From: Candidatus Moraniibacteriota bacterium
GTDB lineage: Bacteria > Patescibacteriota > Minisyncoccia > CAIUEV01 > JAHKAQ01
Length of the DNA stretch: 39,099 bases
Assembly (NCBI GenBank): GCA_014729725.1
Contig: WJJL01000066.1
Location: forward strand, 1 to 39,099
Direction of reading: 5' to 3'
Below are positions 7,398 to 15,659 of the stretch, one piece after another. Every line of letters starts with the position of its first letter. Position 1 is the stretch's first letter. The notes under the pieces were generated by a model. That model saw only the letters and a list, made by a program, of their open reading frames with translations, was not told the DNA's origin and did not search any database. The translations under genes and the position numbers were made by a program.

Positions 7398-9101
7398 TTA
7401 AGATCTCTTCTTCTTTTTTTTTCTATTAATCCCCCAAATCATTTTGCGCCCCAATTTAGTTTCCAAAAACTCCAAAACATTTCTGGTAATCATTACCGCG
7501 GTAAACATACTTAATAAAACCCCGATTAAAAGAGTGGTGGCAAAACCCTTTACCACTCCGGTGCCAAAAAATATTAAAACAATGCAGGTTATAATAGTGG
7601 AAACATTTCCGTCTCTAATCGATGACCAGGCTTTTTTAAAACCATTCTCCAAAGCCTCTTTTAAGGGTTTTCCCTGTCTTATTTCTTCTTTAATTCTCTC
7701 AAAAATCAAAATATTGGCATCCACCGCCAACCCCAAAGATAAAATAAAACCAGCAATCCCTGAAAGGGTTAAGGTTATGCCTAAAATTTTAAAAACCGAA
7801 ACCATCATTAAAGCGTAAATCCCTAAAGCAAAAATAGCCACTGCCCCAAAAATCAAATAAAACACCAACATAAAAGCGCAAACCAAAATCAATCCCAAAC
7901 CTCCGGCTTCCAAACTTTTATTTAAGGATTCTTGTCCCAAGCTGGCGCCCACATTTTCCTGACTTACTAATTCTATGGGAATGGGTAAGGCTCCGGCATT
8001 TAAGTTTTTAGCCATTTCCTGAGCTTCCTTAAGATTTTGAAAACCGGTAAGCTCAGCCGTTCCATCAGGAATTACAGTTTGCACCGTGGGGTTGGAAATC
8101 ATCATTTCATCTAAAAATATCGGAACCTTCTTGCCTAAATTCCGTTCCGTAATTTCCCTAAAAAGTTTGGTGCCCTGGCTATCAAATTTTAAAATTACCA
8201 CCGGCTCGTTACTCATATCTCTTGTCCCTGCCTGAGCGCTTTCCAAATACTTTCCTGTAAGCTTGGTTTTTTTATAAGGCATTCCAAAATCCTCTTTTCG
8301 TTCTTCGCTAAAAGTTTTGAAAAATATATGGCTTAACTTTACTTGTTCTTGATCCCCCTGGTCCTTTTTTTCGATTTTTTTTAAAATATGAAGGCCGATT
8401 TTAGATTTAACAAGTTCGGGCCAAACCGAGCCCACTTCAAATTCTTCGCTAAATACAATATCTTCCAATTCTTTGGAGCCAAACATTTTTTCAAGCTGGC
8501 CTTTTTTTACAAACCCCAAATCCCCTCCCTGATCTTTGGTTGTAGGATCCTGAGAAACTTCTTTGGCAGTTTCTTCAAAGTTCTGGCCGTCTTTTATTAA
8601 CCCTAAAGTCTTTTGAGCGTTTTTTTCAATTTGTTGGTTAAGTAGCTTAAATTGCTGTTTTTCCTCCTCAGTTAAAGCGTAATCCTCTTGGGTCTTTTCT
8701 TCTCTAAAATCCAAGGTGGGTGTTTTGCCAATCATTTCAATAGCCTCTCCAACATCCTTTACTCCGGCCAAATCCACAATTAAACGATACTGATCCCCTG
8801 ATTTGTTGGTTACAATCTGCGGTTCGGAAATACCGTAAGCGTTAACTCTTCGCTCAATTATATCCCGAGCACCGCTCAGACTCTCCATTATATTGTCCTG
8901 TTTAACTTCAGAAACATCAGCCTTATAAACCAAGTGAGCTCCGCCTTTCAAATCAAGACCCAGATTGATTTTAAGATCCCTTAAAGTTTTACCTATGTTT
9001 TTGCCAAAAACAGAAAAATCCGGCATAACCGGAGAAGCAATAGCAGCGGAGACCACCAATAAAATAATTATCAAAATAAAATTGTAGGAACTTTTTTTCA
9101 T
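7398..9101 (-). CDS. secD: SecD with an inserted parvulin-like domain
   Basis: This is the protein-export membrane protein SecD, which uses the proton gradient to help SecYEG translocate proteins. It is 567 residues, longer than a compact SecD. Visible parts are an N-terminal membrane helix (8-24), the GLDLKGG signature (48-54), the P1 base up to about 135, and a C-terminal five-helix bundle (about 398-555) with the AVDANILIFERIKEE motif. Between 141 and 265 lies an insertion that looks like a PpiC/parvulin rotamase: FEETAKEVSQDP, GGDLGFVKKGQ, then GLHILKKI. The first strand of that fold (VKLSHIFFK) occurs after, not before, the rest. No secF is found next to it; the HAD gene lies downstream. 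The gene is separate from the ribosomal block. Confidence 0.9.
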   Translation of the reverse strand: MKKSSYNFILIIILLVVSAAIASPVMPDFSVFGKNIGKTLRDLKINLGLDLKGGAHLVYKADVSEVKQDNIMESLSGARDIIERRVNAYGISEPQIVTNKSGDQYRLIVDLAGVKDVGEAIEMIGKTPTLDFREEKTQEDYALTEEEKQQFKLLNQQIEKNAQKTLGLIKDGQNFEETAKEVSQDPTTKDQGGDLGFVKKGQLEKMFGSKELEDIVFSEEFEVGSVWPELVKSKIGLHILKKIEKKDQGDQEQVKLSHIFFKTFSEERKEDFGMPYKKTKLTGKYLESAQAGTRDMSNEPVVILKFDSQGTKLFREITERNLGKKVPIFLDEMMISNPTVQTVIPDGTAELTGFQNLKEAQEMAKNLNAGALPIPIELVSQENVGASLGQESLNKSLEAGGLGLILVCAFMLVFYLIFGAVAIFALGIYALMMVSVFKILGITLTLSGIAGFILSLGLAVDANILIFERIKEEIRQGKPLKEALENGFKKAWSSIRDGNVSTIITCIVLIFFGTGVVKGFATTLLIGVLLSMFTAVMITRNVLEFLETKLGRKMIWGINRKKKKKRS

Positions 9102-9162
9102 TATTTAAAAATCAAAAAATTTTATTTAAAATAAAGCAATAAAAAAGCTTATCTAAATTCCA

Positions 9163-9450
9163 TTATTTAGAGTTTTTTTCTAAAACACTTACAAAGTTAG
9201 CCTTCATCAATCTACCGTCGAATTTTCTGATTTTTCTTTTGCTGAATTTAATAAAACCCGAAGAAAGAGCATACAAAGTGTCGTCTCCTCCTCTTTTTAC
9301 ATTTTTGCCTTCTCTGAATTTTTTCCCCCGCTGTCTAACAATAATGTTGCCGCTTTTAACTTTTTGTCCGTCAAAAAGTTTTACTCCCAGTCGCTTTGAA
9401 ATTGAATCACGACCTAACCTTGTCGAACCGCCTGCTTTACGATGAGCCAT
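9163..9450 (-). CDS. rpmA: Ribosomal protein L27
   Basis: This 95-residue protein has the L27 N-terminus [16 protein letters not shown], whose flexible tail reaches the peptidyl-transferase centre of the large subunit. It also has the [12 protein letters not shown] strand and the GDDTLYAL motif. The start is directly at the conserved MAH, with no Firmicutes-type leader peptide. In most bacteria rpmA follows rplU (L21); here a non-coding stretch of over 300 bases lies upstream and no L21 gene is present. SecD lies 61 bases downstream on the same strand and may be co-transcribed. Confidence 0.97.
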   Translation of the reverse strand: MAHRKAGGSTRLGRDSISKRLGVKLFDGQKVKSGNIIVRQRGKKFREGKNVKRGGDDTLYALSSGFIKFSKRKIRKFDGRLMKANFVSVLEKNSK

Positions 9451-9767
9451 ATAAAAAAATTAAAATTAAATTAAGCTTAGAGCTGATTAATTTAAATCTA
9501 TTCATTAAAATAAGCCTACTTCAACCCTGCTTCCTAAATTACAAAAGTCATTTTTTTAGGATTCTTTTACAATTCATAAATAATTAATCTAATTTTAATA
9601 ATCTTTTAATATTTAATTACTAAAATCAAATTAATTGCGATAGTGTTGTTTGCTTGCGATTTGTCCTTAAAATAAATCAACCATTGCAATTTTAAAAAGT
9701 CCTGTAGGGAATTTATAAAATAATCCAAAACAAAATTAAGTCACCCGAGTAACTTTTATTTAATAAT
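9451..9767. other. Divergent intergenic region between L27 and the membrane protein gene
   Basis: This is a 317-base, very AT-rich spacer that must hold promoters for both directions. On the plus strand TTTAAA-N17-TATAAA (9691-9719) is a possible promoter for the gene at 9768. No clear -35/-10 pair for L27 was found. No RNA gene or gene fragment is seen. Confidence 0.4.
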
Positions 9768-10187
9768 ATGGAATTTTTTAAAAAAAATCAAGCTTTAATT
9801 AAAAAAATAAAGAATTTTTTCAAAGACTATATTTTTATTTATTACCTTTCATTAATCATCCTTCCTTTAAGCGCTTATTTTATCGGCAAAAAAAACGCTT
9901 TTGAAATCAAAAATCCGGATATCATAATCGATACCAAAAAAATCGACTGCAATTGCCCTAAAATCGAGCCTGGAAAATTAAAAATTCAAACAAAATCCAA
10001 TATCCAAAGCAATTCAACTTCCAAATCAAAGGAAAAAAAATTCGTAGCCAGTAAAAACGGTACTAAATACTATACTTTAGACTGCGGTGGAGTCAACCGC
10101 ATAAAAGATGAAAATAAAGTGTACTATTCTAGCGAAAAAGAAGCTCAAGCCGATGGAAAAACATTTTCCGCCACCTGCTCTAAATAA
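9768..10187 (+). CDS. Small membrane-anchored protein with a Cys-containing C-terminal domain
   Basis: This is a 139-residue hypothetical protein. One membrane helix (about 23-42) follows a Lys-rich cytoplasmic start, then a Ser/Lys linker with CNCP (about 65-68). The C-terminal domain (about 92-139) reads VASKNGTKYYTLDC...RIKDENKVYYSS...A...C. It resembles a small exported domain, often described as Ada-like metal-binding, found at the end of nucleases and surface proteins. A metal-binding or surface role is inference. The gene is convergent with L15 and its stop lies only 4 bases from the L15 stop. No terminator fits between them, so transcripts probably overlap. Confidence 0.6.
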   Translation: MEFFKKNQALIKKIKNFFKDYIFIYYLSLIILPLSAYFIGKKNAFEIKNPDIIIDTKKIDCNCPKIEPGKLKIQTKSNIQSNSTSKSKEKKFVASKNGTKYYTLDCGGVNRIKDENKVYYSSEKEAQADGKTFSATCSK

Positions 10188-10191
10188 AAAT

Positions 10192-10740
10192 TTATTTGAC
10201 CTGGTCTTTGTTTTGGATGGTCTTTGAAATTTTTGAGTCTTTTGTGGCTTTTGTAGCCTTTGTAGTTTTTTTATTTTTACCATCATCAACTGATTCTATG
10301 CTTCCGCCCTTTGTTTCTATTGCTTTTTTTGCGCTTTTGGAAACCAGGCATCCGCTAATCACAAACTTTTTGGTTATTGAAGAGTCTTTAAGAATCTTGA
10401 CTGATTGATATCTGCCGGTTTTTGATCTTTTGGGCTTGGAAATTAATTTATTTTTTAAAAGGACCTTAGGGTCAATCTTATCTCCTGTCTTAAAAACCTT
10501 TTCCAGATCGCTGGTTTTAATAATCAAATTTTTCAGATCAACGCTGTTAAATCCCCCCAATTTGGGAAATTTCTTAACCCAAGAATCTCTTCCTTTTTCC
10601 ACGATATGTTTTCCACCACTGCCGGTTCTGGATTTTTGACCCTTCATTCCTCTTCCGCAATAAGTCCCTCTTTTTCCGCCTCTGCCAACTCTCTTTCTTT
10701 TCTTAAATTTAATTTTAGGTCTTAATTCGTGTATCTGCAT
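10192..10740 (-). CDS. rplO: Ribosomal protein L15, with Lys/Thr-rich tail
   Basis: This is large-subunit protein L15, 182 residues against about 145 in typical bacteria. The conserved N-terminus RVGRGGKRGTYCGRGMKGQK (about 17-36) and the core with GGFNSV are present. The last about 35 residues are a repetitive Lys/Thr/Ser tail (TKATKATKDSK), a lineage-specific extension that appears disordered. It is the last gene of the ribosomal block: secY, adk and map, which usually follow, are absent. S5 lies 43 bases upstream with no L30 gene between, a known CPR trait. Confidence 0.96.
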   Translation of the reverse strand: MQIHELRPKIKFKKRKRVGRGGKRGTYCGRGMKGQKSRTGSGGKHIVEKGRDSWVKKFPKLGGFNSVDLKNLIIKTSDLEKVFKTGDKIDPKVLLKNKLISKPKRSKTGRYQSVKILKDSSITKKFVISGCLVSKSAKKAIETKGGSIESVDDGKNKKTTKATKATKDSKISKTIQNKDQVK

Positions 10741-10783
10741 ATAATTTAAATAGATTATTTACTTGAAAAATTTATAAAAAACC

Positions 10784-11425
10784 TTATGTTTGAGTTTTTT
10801 TTCTTTTGGGTCTGGTCTTTTTTTCACCATAAGGCTTTTGGGATTTTAAATTTTTCTTAGCCTTGGAATCAACCTTGAACTGAGTTTTTTCTTTATTCTT
10901 GTCTTCTTTGCTTTCCTTGCTTTTGGTCTTAAATTCTTTAGGGGTTAAACCTTTCTTTTCCTTTCGTTTAGGATTTTCCTTTAAGGATTGCAAAGCCTTA
11001 ATCGCGGCCATTGCATTGTTTATTTTACTTCCCTTGCCAATAATTTTAGCACTCAAATCACTGATTCCGGCCAACTCCACTACTTGCCTGACAGCTCCCC
11101 CTACTACTATTCCTCTACCTTTTTGAGTCGGTTTCATTAAAACTTTAGCGCTTTTAAATTTAGCGCTCACTTGATGAGGAATAGTGCCTTCCACTATCTT
11201 AATATTAATTAAGGATTTTTTAGCCTTATTAAAAGCCTTGGAAATCGAATCGCTAACATCGGTTCCCTTAGCGGTACCAATTCCGATTTTGCCTCTTCGA
11301 TTCCCGATCACAACTGTGGCTCTAAAACGAAATCTTCTTCCGCCTCTGACCACTCTGGTTACTCTGGCCAAATCTAAAAGCTTTTGTTCGAATTCTGATT
11401 TAGGTTTTTTGCTAAACTTTTTCAT
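10784..11425 (-). CDS. rpsE: Ribosomal protein S5, with Lys-rich tail
   Basis: This is small-subunit protein S5, which works in decoding accuracy and mRNA unwinding at the entry channel. It has the VTRVVRGGRRFRFRATVV strand, the GIGTAKGTDVSDSI loop and the KGRGIVVGGAVRQVVELAGI segment. The family core ends near residue 155. About 55 further residues, mostly Lys, Glu and Ser, form a tail (for example KTRPKRKKTQT at the very end) not seen in standard S5. No Shine-Dalgarno site is visible before the start. It lies between L18 and L15 in the spc-type order. Confidence 0.97.
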   Translation of the reverse strand: MKKFSKKPKSEFEQKLLDLARVTRVVRGGRRFRFRATVVIGNRRGKIGIGTAKGTDVSDSISKAFNKAKKSLINIKIVEGTIPHQVSAKFKSAKVLMKPTQKGRGIVVGGAVRQVVELAGISDLSAKIIGKGSKINNAMAAIKALQSLKENPKRKEKKGLTPKEFKTKSKESKEDKNKEKTQFKVDSKAKKNLKSQKPYGEKKTRPKRKKTQT

Positions 11426-11476
11426 ACTTTGAATAACTTATTTATCTTGAAAGATCATTCTAAGGAGTATCCCATC

Positions 11477-11836
11477 TTACTTTTTATCTTTTTTAAATTT
11501 TAATCCCCCTTTTTGGGCGCCTTCCAAAACCGCTTTTACTCTACCGTGAAATTTATATCCGCCTCTATCAAAAACCGCTTTGGAAATTTTTTTAGCCTTG
11601 GCTTTTTTAGCGATTTTCTCTCCGGCCTTAAAAGCCACATCAACTTTTTTTTCCTTATCCTTGGAATACCCGGATAAAACACCGGCTAGCGTTACATTAT
11701 CAACATCGTCGATTAGCTGAACAAACATCCTTTTATTACTTCTAAAAACCGAAAGTCTGGGTCTTTTGGAATCACCTTTTACTTTAATCCTTTTTTTCCT
11801 GGATCTCCTTAACTTGTTTTTGCTTACTAATTTCAT
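11477..11836 (-). CDS. rplR: Ribosomal protein L18
   Basis: This 119-residue protein binds 5S rRNA in the central protuberance together with L5. Family signs are the basic start (KLRRSRKKRIKVKGD), RPRLSVFRSNKRMFVQLIDD and the C-terminal FDRGGYKFHGRVKAVLEGA. Length is normal with no extension. It sits in the usual order after L6 and before S5, separated by 37 and 51 bases. Confidence 0.97.
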   Translation of the reverse strand: MKLVSKNKLRRSRKKRIKVKGDSKRPRLSVFRSNKRMFVQLIDDVDNVTLAGVLSGYSKDKEKKVDVAFKAGEKIAKKAKAKKISKAVFDRGGYKFHGRVKAVLEGAQKGGLKFKKDKK

Positions 11837-11873
11837 AAAAATTTAAATCACCTATTATATCCTTAATAAAAAA

Positions 11874-12422
11874 TTAAGCTCCTTCACCAGCCGCTTTTTT
11901 ACCAACTTTTCTCCTGACATATTCGTCCACATATTTTATGCCTTTGCCTTTATATGGCTCTACCCGCTTTACATCTCTTACTTTGGCCGCCCATTGGCCC
12001 ACTAGCTGTTTTTCAATGCCTTCAACCGTAATAATGTTTTTCTCAACTTTAAAATTTATCTCTTGAGGCGCTTCCACAATAACAGGATGAGAAAAGCCCA
12101 CTTCCAGAGTTAATTTACTGCCTTGAGCCGAAACCTTGTATCCTGTTCCATTTATTTCCAGTTTTTTTTGAAAGCCTTCACTAACTCCGATAATTATATT
12201 GTTAATCAAAGATCTATAAGTCCCCCACATAACTTTAGCCTGAGGTTTTTTAATATCTTTGGGTTCGACTTTCAAAGATTCGTCTTCTTGTAATACCTTA
12301 ATGTTTTTGTCCAAAGCAAGCTCCAAAGAACCCTTAGGCCCTTTGGCTTTAAAAAGCTTGTCATTAATTTCCAATTCAACATTTGAGGGAACTTTAATTG
12401 TTCTAATTCCTATCTTTGACAT
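11874..12422 (-). CDS. rplF: Ribosomal protein L6
   Basis: This 182-residue large-subunit protein sits near the sarcin-ricin loop and the elongation-factor site. It has the two-domain L6 layout: N-terminal IRTIKVPSNVELEI with FKAKGPKGSLEL, then the second domain with GTGYKVSAQGSKLTLEVGFS. The C-terminal signature VEPYKGKGIKYVDEYVRRK contains the tyrosine and glycines of the rRNA-binding loop. Length is normal. It starts 8 bases after the S8 stop, so it is tightly coupled to S8. Confidence 0.97.
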   Translation of the reverse strand: MSKIGIRTIKVPSNVELEINDKLFKAKGPKGSLELALDKNIKVLQEDESLKVEPKDIKKPQAKVMWGTYRSLINNIIIGVSEGFQKKLEINGTGYKVSAQGSKLTLEVGFSHPVIVEAPQEINFKVEKNIITVEGIEKQLVGQWAAKVRDVKRVEPYKGKGIKYVDEYVRRKVGKKAAGEGA

Positions 12423-12430
12423 AAAATTAA

Positions 12431-12817
12431 TTAATAAATTTCACAAATTATTTCTCCCCCAAGTTTTTGCTTTCTGGCTTGATAATTAGTCATAACTCCT
12501 TTTGAAGTAGAGATCAAAGCCAATCCCACTCCATCCAAAACCGGATAAATCTCCCTGTAACCTTTGTAAATCCTGCAACCTGGTTTTGATATTCTCTTTA
12601 ACTGGGTTAACTTGGGTTTATTATTTAAATAAAGCAATTCAAATCCGATATATCTCTTTTTATCTTTTTCTTTAACATTTACTTTGGAAATATAATTGCT
12701 CTTTTCCAGAATTTTTAAAATTTCCAATTTAATATTAGAAAAAGGCACAAAAACTATTTTTTGGTTTTTTTGCTGAGCATTCTTGATTTTTGAAAACATA
12801 TTTGCGATATTGTCCAT
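12431..12817 (-). CDS. rpsH: Ribosomal protein S8
   Basis: This is small-subunit protein S8, which binds the central 16S domain and in many bacteria represses spc-operon translation. It is 128 residues, as expected. It starts MDNIANMFSKIKNAQQ, a slight variant of the usual D-x-L-T-R-I-R-N-A motif. It ends with the conserved Ser-Thr-Ser-Lys-Gly segment (STSKGVMTNYQARKQKLGG). Spacing is 21 bases after S14 and 8 bases before L6. No S8-binding leader structure was identified upstream. Confidence 0.97.
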   Translation of the reverse strand: MDNIANMFSKIKNAQQKNQKIVFVPFSNIKLEILKILEKSNYISKVNVKEKDKKRYIGFELLYLNNKPKLTQLKRISKPGCRIYKGYREIYPVLDGVGLALISTSKGVMTNYQARKQKLGGEIICEIY

Positions 12818-12838
12818 AAAATTTCAAAAAAATTACAA

Positions 12839-13024
12839 TTACCAGGAAGATCTTTTCACTCCCGGTATCTTACCTTCTTCACAAAATTCCCTAAAACAAA
12901 TTCTACATAAATCAAAATCTCTAAGATAACCGCTGCTTCTGCCGCAATTAAAACATCTTCTAATGATTCTGGTCTTGTATTTTGGTCGTTTCTTAGATTT
13001 TTCGATTAAGGCTTTTCTGGCCAT
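12839..13024 (-). CDS. rpsN: Ribosomal protein S14, zinc-binding short form
   Basis: This is small-subunit S14 of the 61-residue type Z form, the length found in zinc-containing variants. Four cysteines in two CXXC pairs (CFNCG at 24-28 and CRICF at 40-44) make the zinc ribbon. The C-terminal [11 protein letters not shown] is the family signature. It lies between L5 and S8. Upstream is an 87-base AT-rich gap from L5. Confidence 0.97.
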   Translation of the reverse strand: MARKALIEKSKKRPKYKTRIIRRCFNCGRSSGYLRDFDLCRICFREFCEEGKIPGVKRSSW

Positions 13025-13111
13025 TTAAAACATATTTAATAATAATTTACGCGTAAATCCTATATTGGAATATTTTAACTGTTATGTCAATGTTTTTAAA
13101 AAAATCGACTA

Positions 13112-13735
13112 TTATTTGATTTCAAAATTGATCGGCATCCCTAACAACTTCATTAATTCTATTCCCTGCTTTCTTTCTTGAGCCGTGTTAACAATATTTA
13201 TTCCAAAACTGAAAGTGTAATCCAAGCTTTCACTGTCAATTTCAGCAAAAGCAGTATGTTCTTTAATTCCAATATTTAAATTGCCTCTTCTGCCAAAATT
13301 TTTAACCGGAATCCCTTGAAAATCTCTAATCCTGGGCAAAGCCTCTACAATCAATCTCTCCAAAAAATCATACATTCGTTGTCCTCTTAAAGTAACCTTG
13401 AGACCAATTTTTTGGCCCTCTTTAATCTTGAATCCGGAAACAGCTTTTTTAGAAAGAGTGTCAACCGGCTTTTGTCCTGTAATGGTTTTTAAATCATTAA
13501 ATATTTTTTCTTGCATATCTTTACTATCCAGCCATTTCCCAATCCCCGCATTAACAACTATTCTATCGATTTTAGGAGTAGCCATTGAACTTTTAAGCTT
13601 GAATTTTTTCTTTAATTGATTAACGGCATCTTTTTCAAAACGATTTTTTAAACTTGAAACATATCTGTCTTTTGCAACAGTTTTGGAATTGGATTTTTTT
13701 GAATTTTTACTCTTTTTAGTCATTGATTTTTTCAT
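13112..13735 (-). CDS. rplE: Ribosomal protein L5, with basic N-terminal extension
   Basis: This is large-subunit L5, which binds 5S rRNA and contacts the P-site tRNA. It is 207 residues against about 180 normally. The L5 core starts near residue 27 (YVSSLKNRFEK) and includes RIVVNAGIGKWLDS, ITGQKPV, FKIKEGQKIGLKVTLRG and the C-terminal IVNTAQERKQGIELMKLLG. The first 25 residues are a Ser/Lys-rich extension, and internal Met5 would be an alternative start. It begins 4 bases after the L24 stop. Confidence 0.96.
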   Translation of the reverse strand: MKKSMTKKSKNSKKSNSKTVAKDRYVSSLKNRFEKDAVNQLKKKFKLKSSMATPKIDRIVVNAGIGKWLDSKDMQEKIFNDLKTITGQKPVDTLSKKAVSGFKIKEGQKIGLKVTLRGQRMYDFLERLIVEALPRIRDFQGIPVKNFGRRGNLNIGIKEHTAFAEIDSESLDYTFSFGINIVNTAQERKQGIELMKLLGMPINFEIK

Positions 13736-13739
13736 AGCT

Positions 13740-14045
13740 TTAAATTTCGTTTGAACATTTTTTACAAATTCTTTTTTTGCTCCCGTCTTTTATATCAAAA
13801 CCAATTCTTGAACCTTTTTTACACTTTTGGCAAAAAAACGCTACATTGGAAACATGAATCGGCGCGGGTAACTCTATTCTTTGTCCTTTTTCGCCTTTTT
13901 TTTGCGATTTAATATGTTTTTTAATTAAATTAGCTCCGTCAATAACCACTTGCTGGTCTTTTGGGTGAGCCTCTATTACTTTTCCTTTAAACCCCTTATC
14001 CTTTCCGCTAATAATTATTACATTGTCCTGTTTCTTGATTTTCAT
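13740..14045 (-). CDS. rplX: Ribosomal protein L24
   Basis: This is large-subunit assembly protein L24, 101 residues. It opens with the KOW motif (KKQDNVIIISGKDKGFKGKV, residues 3-22) and has the HPKDQQVVIDGANL strand. The C-terminus carries two CXXC pairs (CQKCKKG and CKKC) forming the zinc ribbon seen in many bacterial L24 proteins. It follows L14 by 78 bases and precedes L5 by 4 bases. Confidence 0.97.
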   Translation of the reverse strand: MKIKKQDNVIIISGKDKGFKGKVIEAHPKDQQVVIDGANLIKKHIKSQKKGEKGQRIELPAPIHVSNVAFFCQKCKKGSRIGFDIKDGSKKRICKKCSNEI

Positions 14046-14123
14046 AAAAATTAATTAAAATAATTTCTTTAAAAATTTTTGTCTAAAAGTCTACCAAACC
14101 CACAAAAATCTTAACTTATTAAA

Positions 14124-14489
14124 TTATAAAACTTCTGGCGCAAGAGAAATGAGCTTTTTATAACCCTTGTCTCTTACTTCTCTGGCAATAGGACCAAAAA
14201 CCCTAGTTCCTTTCATTTCGTTGCCTTCCAAAATAATGGCGGCATTCTCATCAAATCTGATATAAGAACCATCTTTTCTTCTATAAGGGGATTTTTGTCT
14301 GACTATCACCGCTTTAACAATATCTTTTTTCTTAACCATGGATCTGGGTTCGGCAGTTTTAACAGAAGCTACAATTACATCGCCCAATTGAGCATATCTT
14401 CTTCTGGTACCCCCTAAAACTCTAAAGCATTTAATCATTTTTGCTCCGCTGTTATCAGCCAATTTTAATTTGGTTTCTACTTGAATCAT
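14124..14489 (-). CDS. rplN: Ribosomal protein L14
   Basis: This is large-subunit L14, a conserved 121-residue protein at the subunit bridge. The ORF track begins 13 codons earlier, but the family N-terminus is [17 protein letters not shown], so the start is the ATG at 14489. Other signs are [28 protein letters not shown] and the end [10 protein letters not shown]. Starting at 14489 also leaves the S17 stop (14497) outside the gene. Length and sequence are ordinary. Confidence 0.97.
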   Translation of the reverse strand: MIQVETKLKLADNSGAKMIKCFRVLGGTRRRYAQLGDVIVASVKTAEPRSMVKKKDIVKAVIVRQKSPYRRKDGSYIRFDENAAIILEGNEMKGTRVFGPIAREVRDKGYKKLISLAPEVL

Positions 14490-14496
14490 AATTCTT

Positions 14497-14943
14497 TTAA
14501 TTATCAGACTTATTATCGTAAACCACAATCCACTTTTTTCTTTTACTAATCGGTTTAGATGTTCTAAACAATACGAAATCTCCGACTTTATACTTCTCTT
14601 GGGGATCGTGCACTAAATATTTCTTGTCTGTTTTATATCTTTTATTATAAACAGGATGAATTTTTACTGTTGAAACCTCCACAACAAGAGTTTTTTTCAT
14701 TTTATCCGATATCACACTTCCTTTAAATTCCTTTTTAATGGGTTTTTTAAAAACTTTCTTGCTGGTTTTTTTTCGATACTGCTTTAAATCATTTTTTTTT
14801 CTTCCAATAGCGGAATTCTCTCTTCGTCTTTTCTGGGAAGAGATCTTCTTTTTTTGCTTTAATTTAACAAACTCCTCTTTTTTGCTCTTTTTCTTGTCTT
14901 TGGAGGAATTTTTTTGTTCTTGGCTTGTCTTATTTTTTACCAT
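14497..14943 (-). CDS. rpsQ: Ribosomal protein S17, with long basic N-terminal extension
   Basis: This is small-subunit S17, which binds the 5' domain of 16S rRNA. It is 148 residues against about 85 in most bacteria. The S17 core is the last about 78 residues: [38 protein letters not shown] and the [12 protein letters not shown] end. The first 70 residues are nearly all Lys, Ser, Arg and Gln, and no other Met lies before the core. The gene starts inside the end of L29, a 14-base overlap, so translation is probably coupled. Confidence 0.94.
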   Translation of the reverse strand: MVKNKTSQEQKNSSKDKKKSKKEEFVKLKQKKKISSQKRRRENSAIGRKKNDLKQYRKKTSKKVFKKPIKKEFKGSVISDKMKKTLVVEVSTVKIHPVYNKRYKTDKKYLVHDPQEKYKVGDFVLFRTSKPISKRKKWIVVYDNKSDN

Positions 14944-15136
14944 CTCGTTGTTTTTGGCTAATTATTGTTAGTATTTGAGCAAGATTTTTTTTGGCTTTTC
15001 TAAAGCCCCTTACATTTCCTTCAACCTCTGACTTGCCCCCGTATTTAATGCGATAGTCAACAATTTTGGCTTTTTCGGCTCTTGCCAATTCACGAAGTCT
15101 TTCCAAACTGTTTTGTCTTAATTCCTTTGGATCCAT
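14930..15136 (-). CDS. rpmC: Ribosomal protein L29
   Basis: This is large-subunit L29, a 68-residue helical hairpin near the exit tunnel. Visible signs are ELRQNSLERLRELARAEKAK, the middle GKSEVEGNVRGFRKAKKNLAQ and the terminal ISQKQR. It starts 9 bases after the L16 stop and overlaps S17 by 14 bases. It is slightly divergent but clearly this family by position and layout. Confidence 0.93.
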   Translation of the reverse strand: MDPKELRQNSLERLRELARAEKAKIVDYRIKYGGKSEVEGNVRGFRKAKKNLAQILTIISQKQRDGKK

Positions 15137-15145
15137 TGATTTAGG

Positions 15146-15550
15146 TTACTTCATTATTATCTTGGTTTTGGCCGATATTTTATCGCCCGCTCTTTTTAAA
15201 GCGATTTTTGCAATGTCTTTAGAAACTCCATCCATTTCAAATATTATTCTTCCTGGATTAATTGGAGCTACAAAATGATCAACAGCGCCCTTACCTTTTC
15301 CCATAGGAACTTCGGCTCCCTTTTTGGTTACAGGACAATCCGGAAAAACTCTTATCCAAATTTTACCCTGTCTTTGAACATATCTTGTCATTGCCCGTCT
15401 GGCTGCTTCCAGTTGTCTGGAAGAAATCCAGGTGGAATCCAGCACTTTTAATCCAAAACTCCCAAAGTTAAGCTGATCGCCTCTTTTGGTGAGCTTTTTA
15501 AAACCTCTTTTATGTTGCTTTCTATGCTTAACTTTTTTAGGCAATAACAT
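15146..15550 (-). CDS. rplP: Ribosomal protein L16
   Basis: This is large-subunit L16, 134 residues, at the tRNA A-site entrance. It has MLLPKKVKHRKQHKRG at the start, the ISSRQLEAARRAMTRYVQRQGKIWIR block and the MGKGKGAVDHFVAPINPGRI loop. Length is normal. A 109-base gap separates it from S3, larger than most gaps in this block, and that gap holds a stable hairpin (15606-15642). Confidence 0.97.
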   Translation of the reverse strand: MLLPKKVKHRKQHKRGFKKLTKRGDQLNFGSFGLKVLDSTWISSRQLEAARRAMTRYVQRQGKIWIRVFPDCPVTKKGAEVPMGKGKGAVDHFVAPINPGRIIFEMDGVSKDIAKIALKRAGDKISAKTKIIMK

Positions 15551-15605
15551 ATCAAAAATTTAGCTTTAAAATTAAAAAATCAATTCCCGTTTCTAAAGAA
15601 TTACG

Positions 15606-15642
15606 CGTTTAGAGCCCTAGTATAAAATTCGGGCGCCAAACG
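15606..15642 (-). repeat. Hairpin in the S3-L16 gap
   Basis: On the mRNA strand CGTTTGGCGCCC pairs with GGGCTCTAAACG around a 13-base loop. There are 12-base arms with one mismatch and one G-U. It is GC-richer than its surroundings and has no U-tract, so it is not a standard terminator. It may be a processing or translational control element for L16; the role is inference. Confidence 0.5.
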
Positions 15643-15659
15643 GATAACTCCTAAATCAA

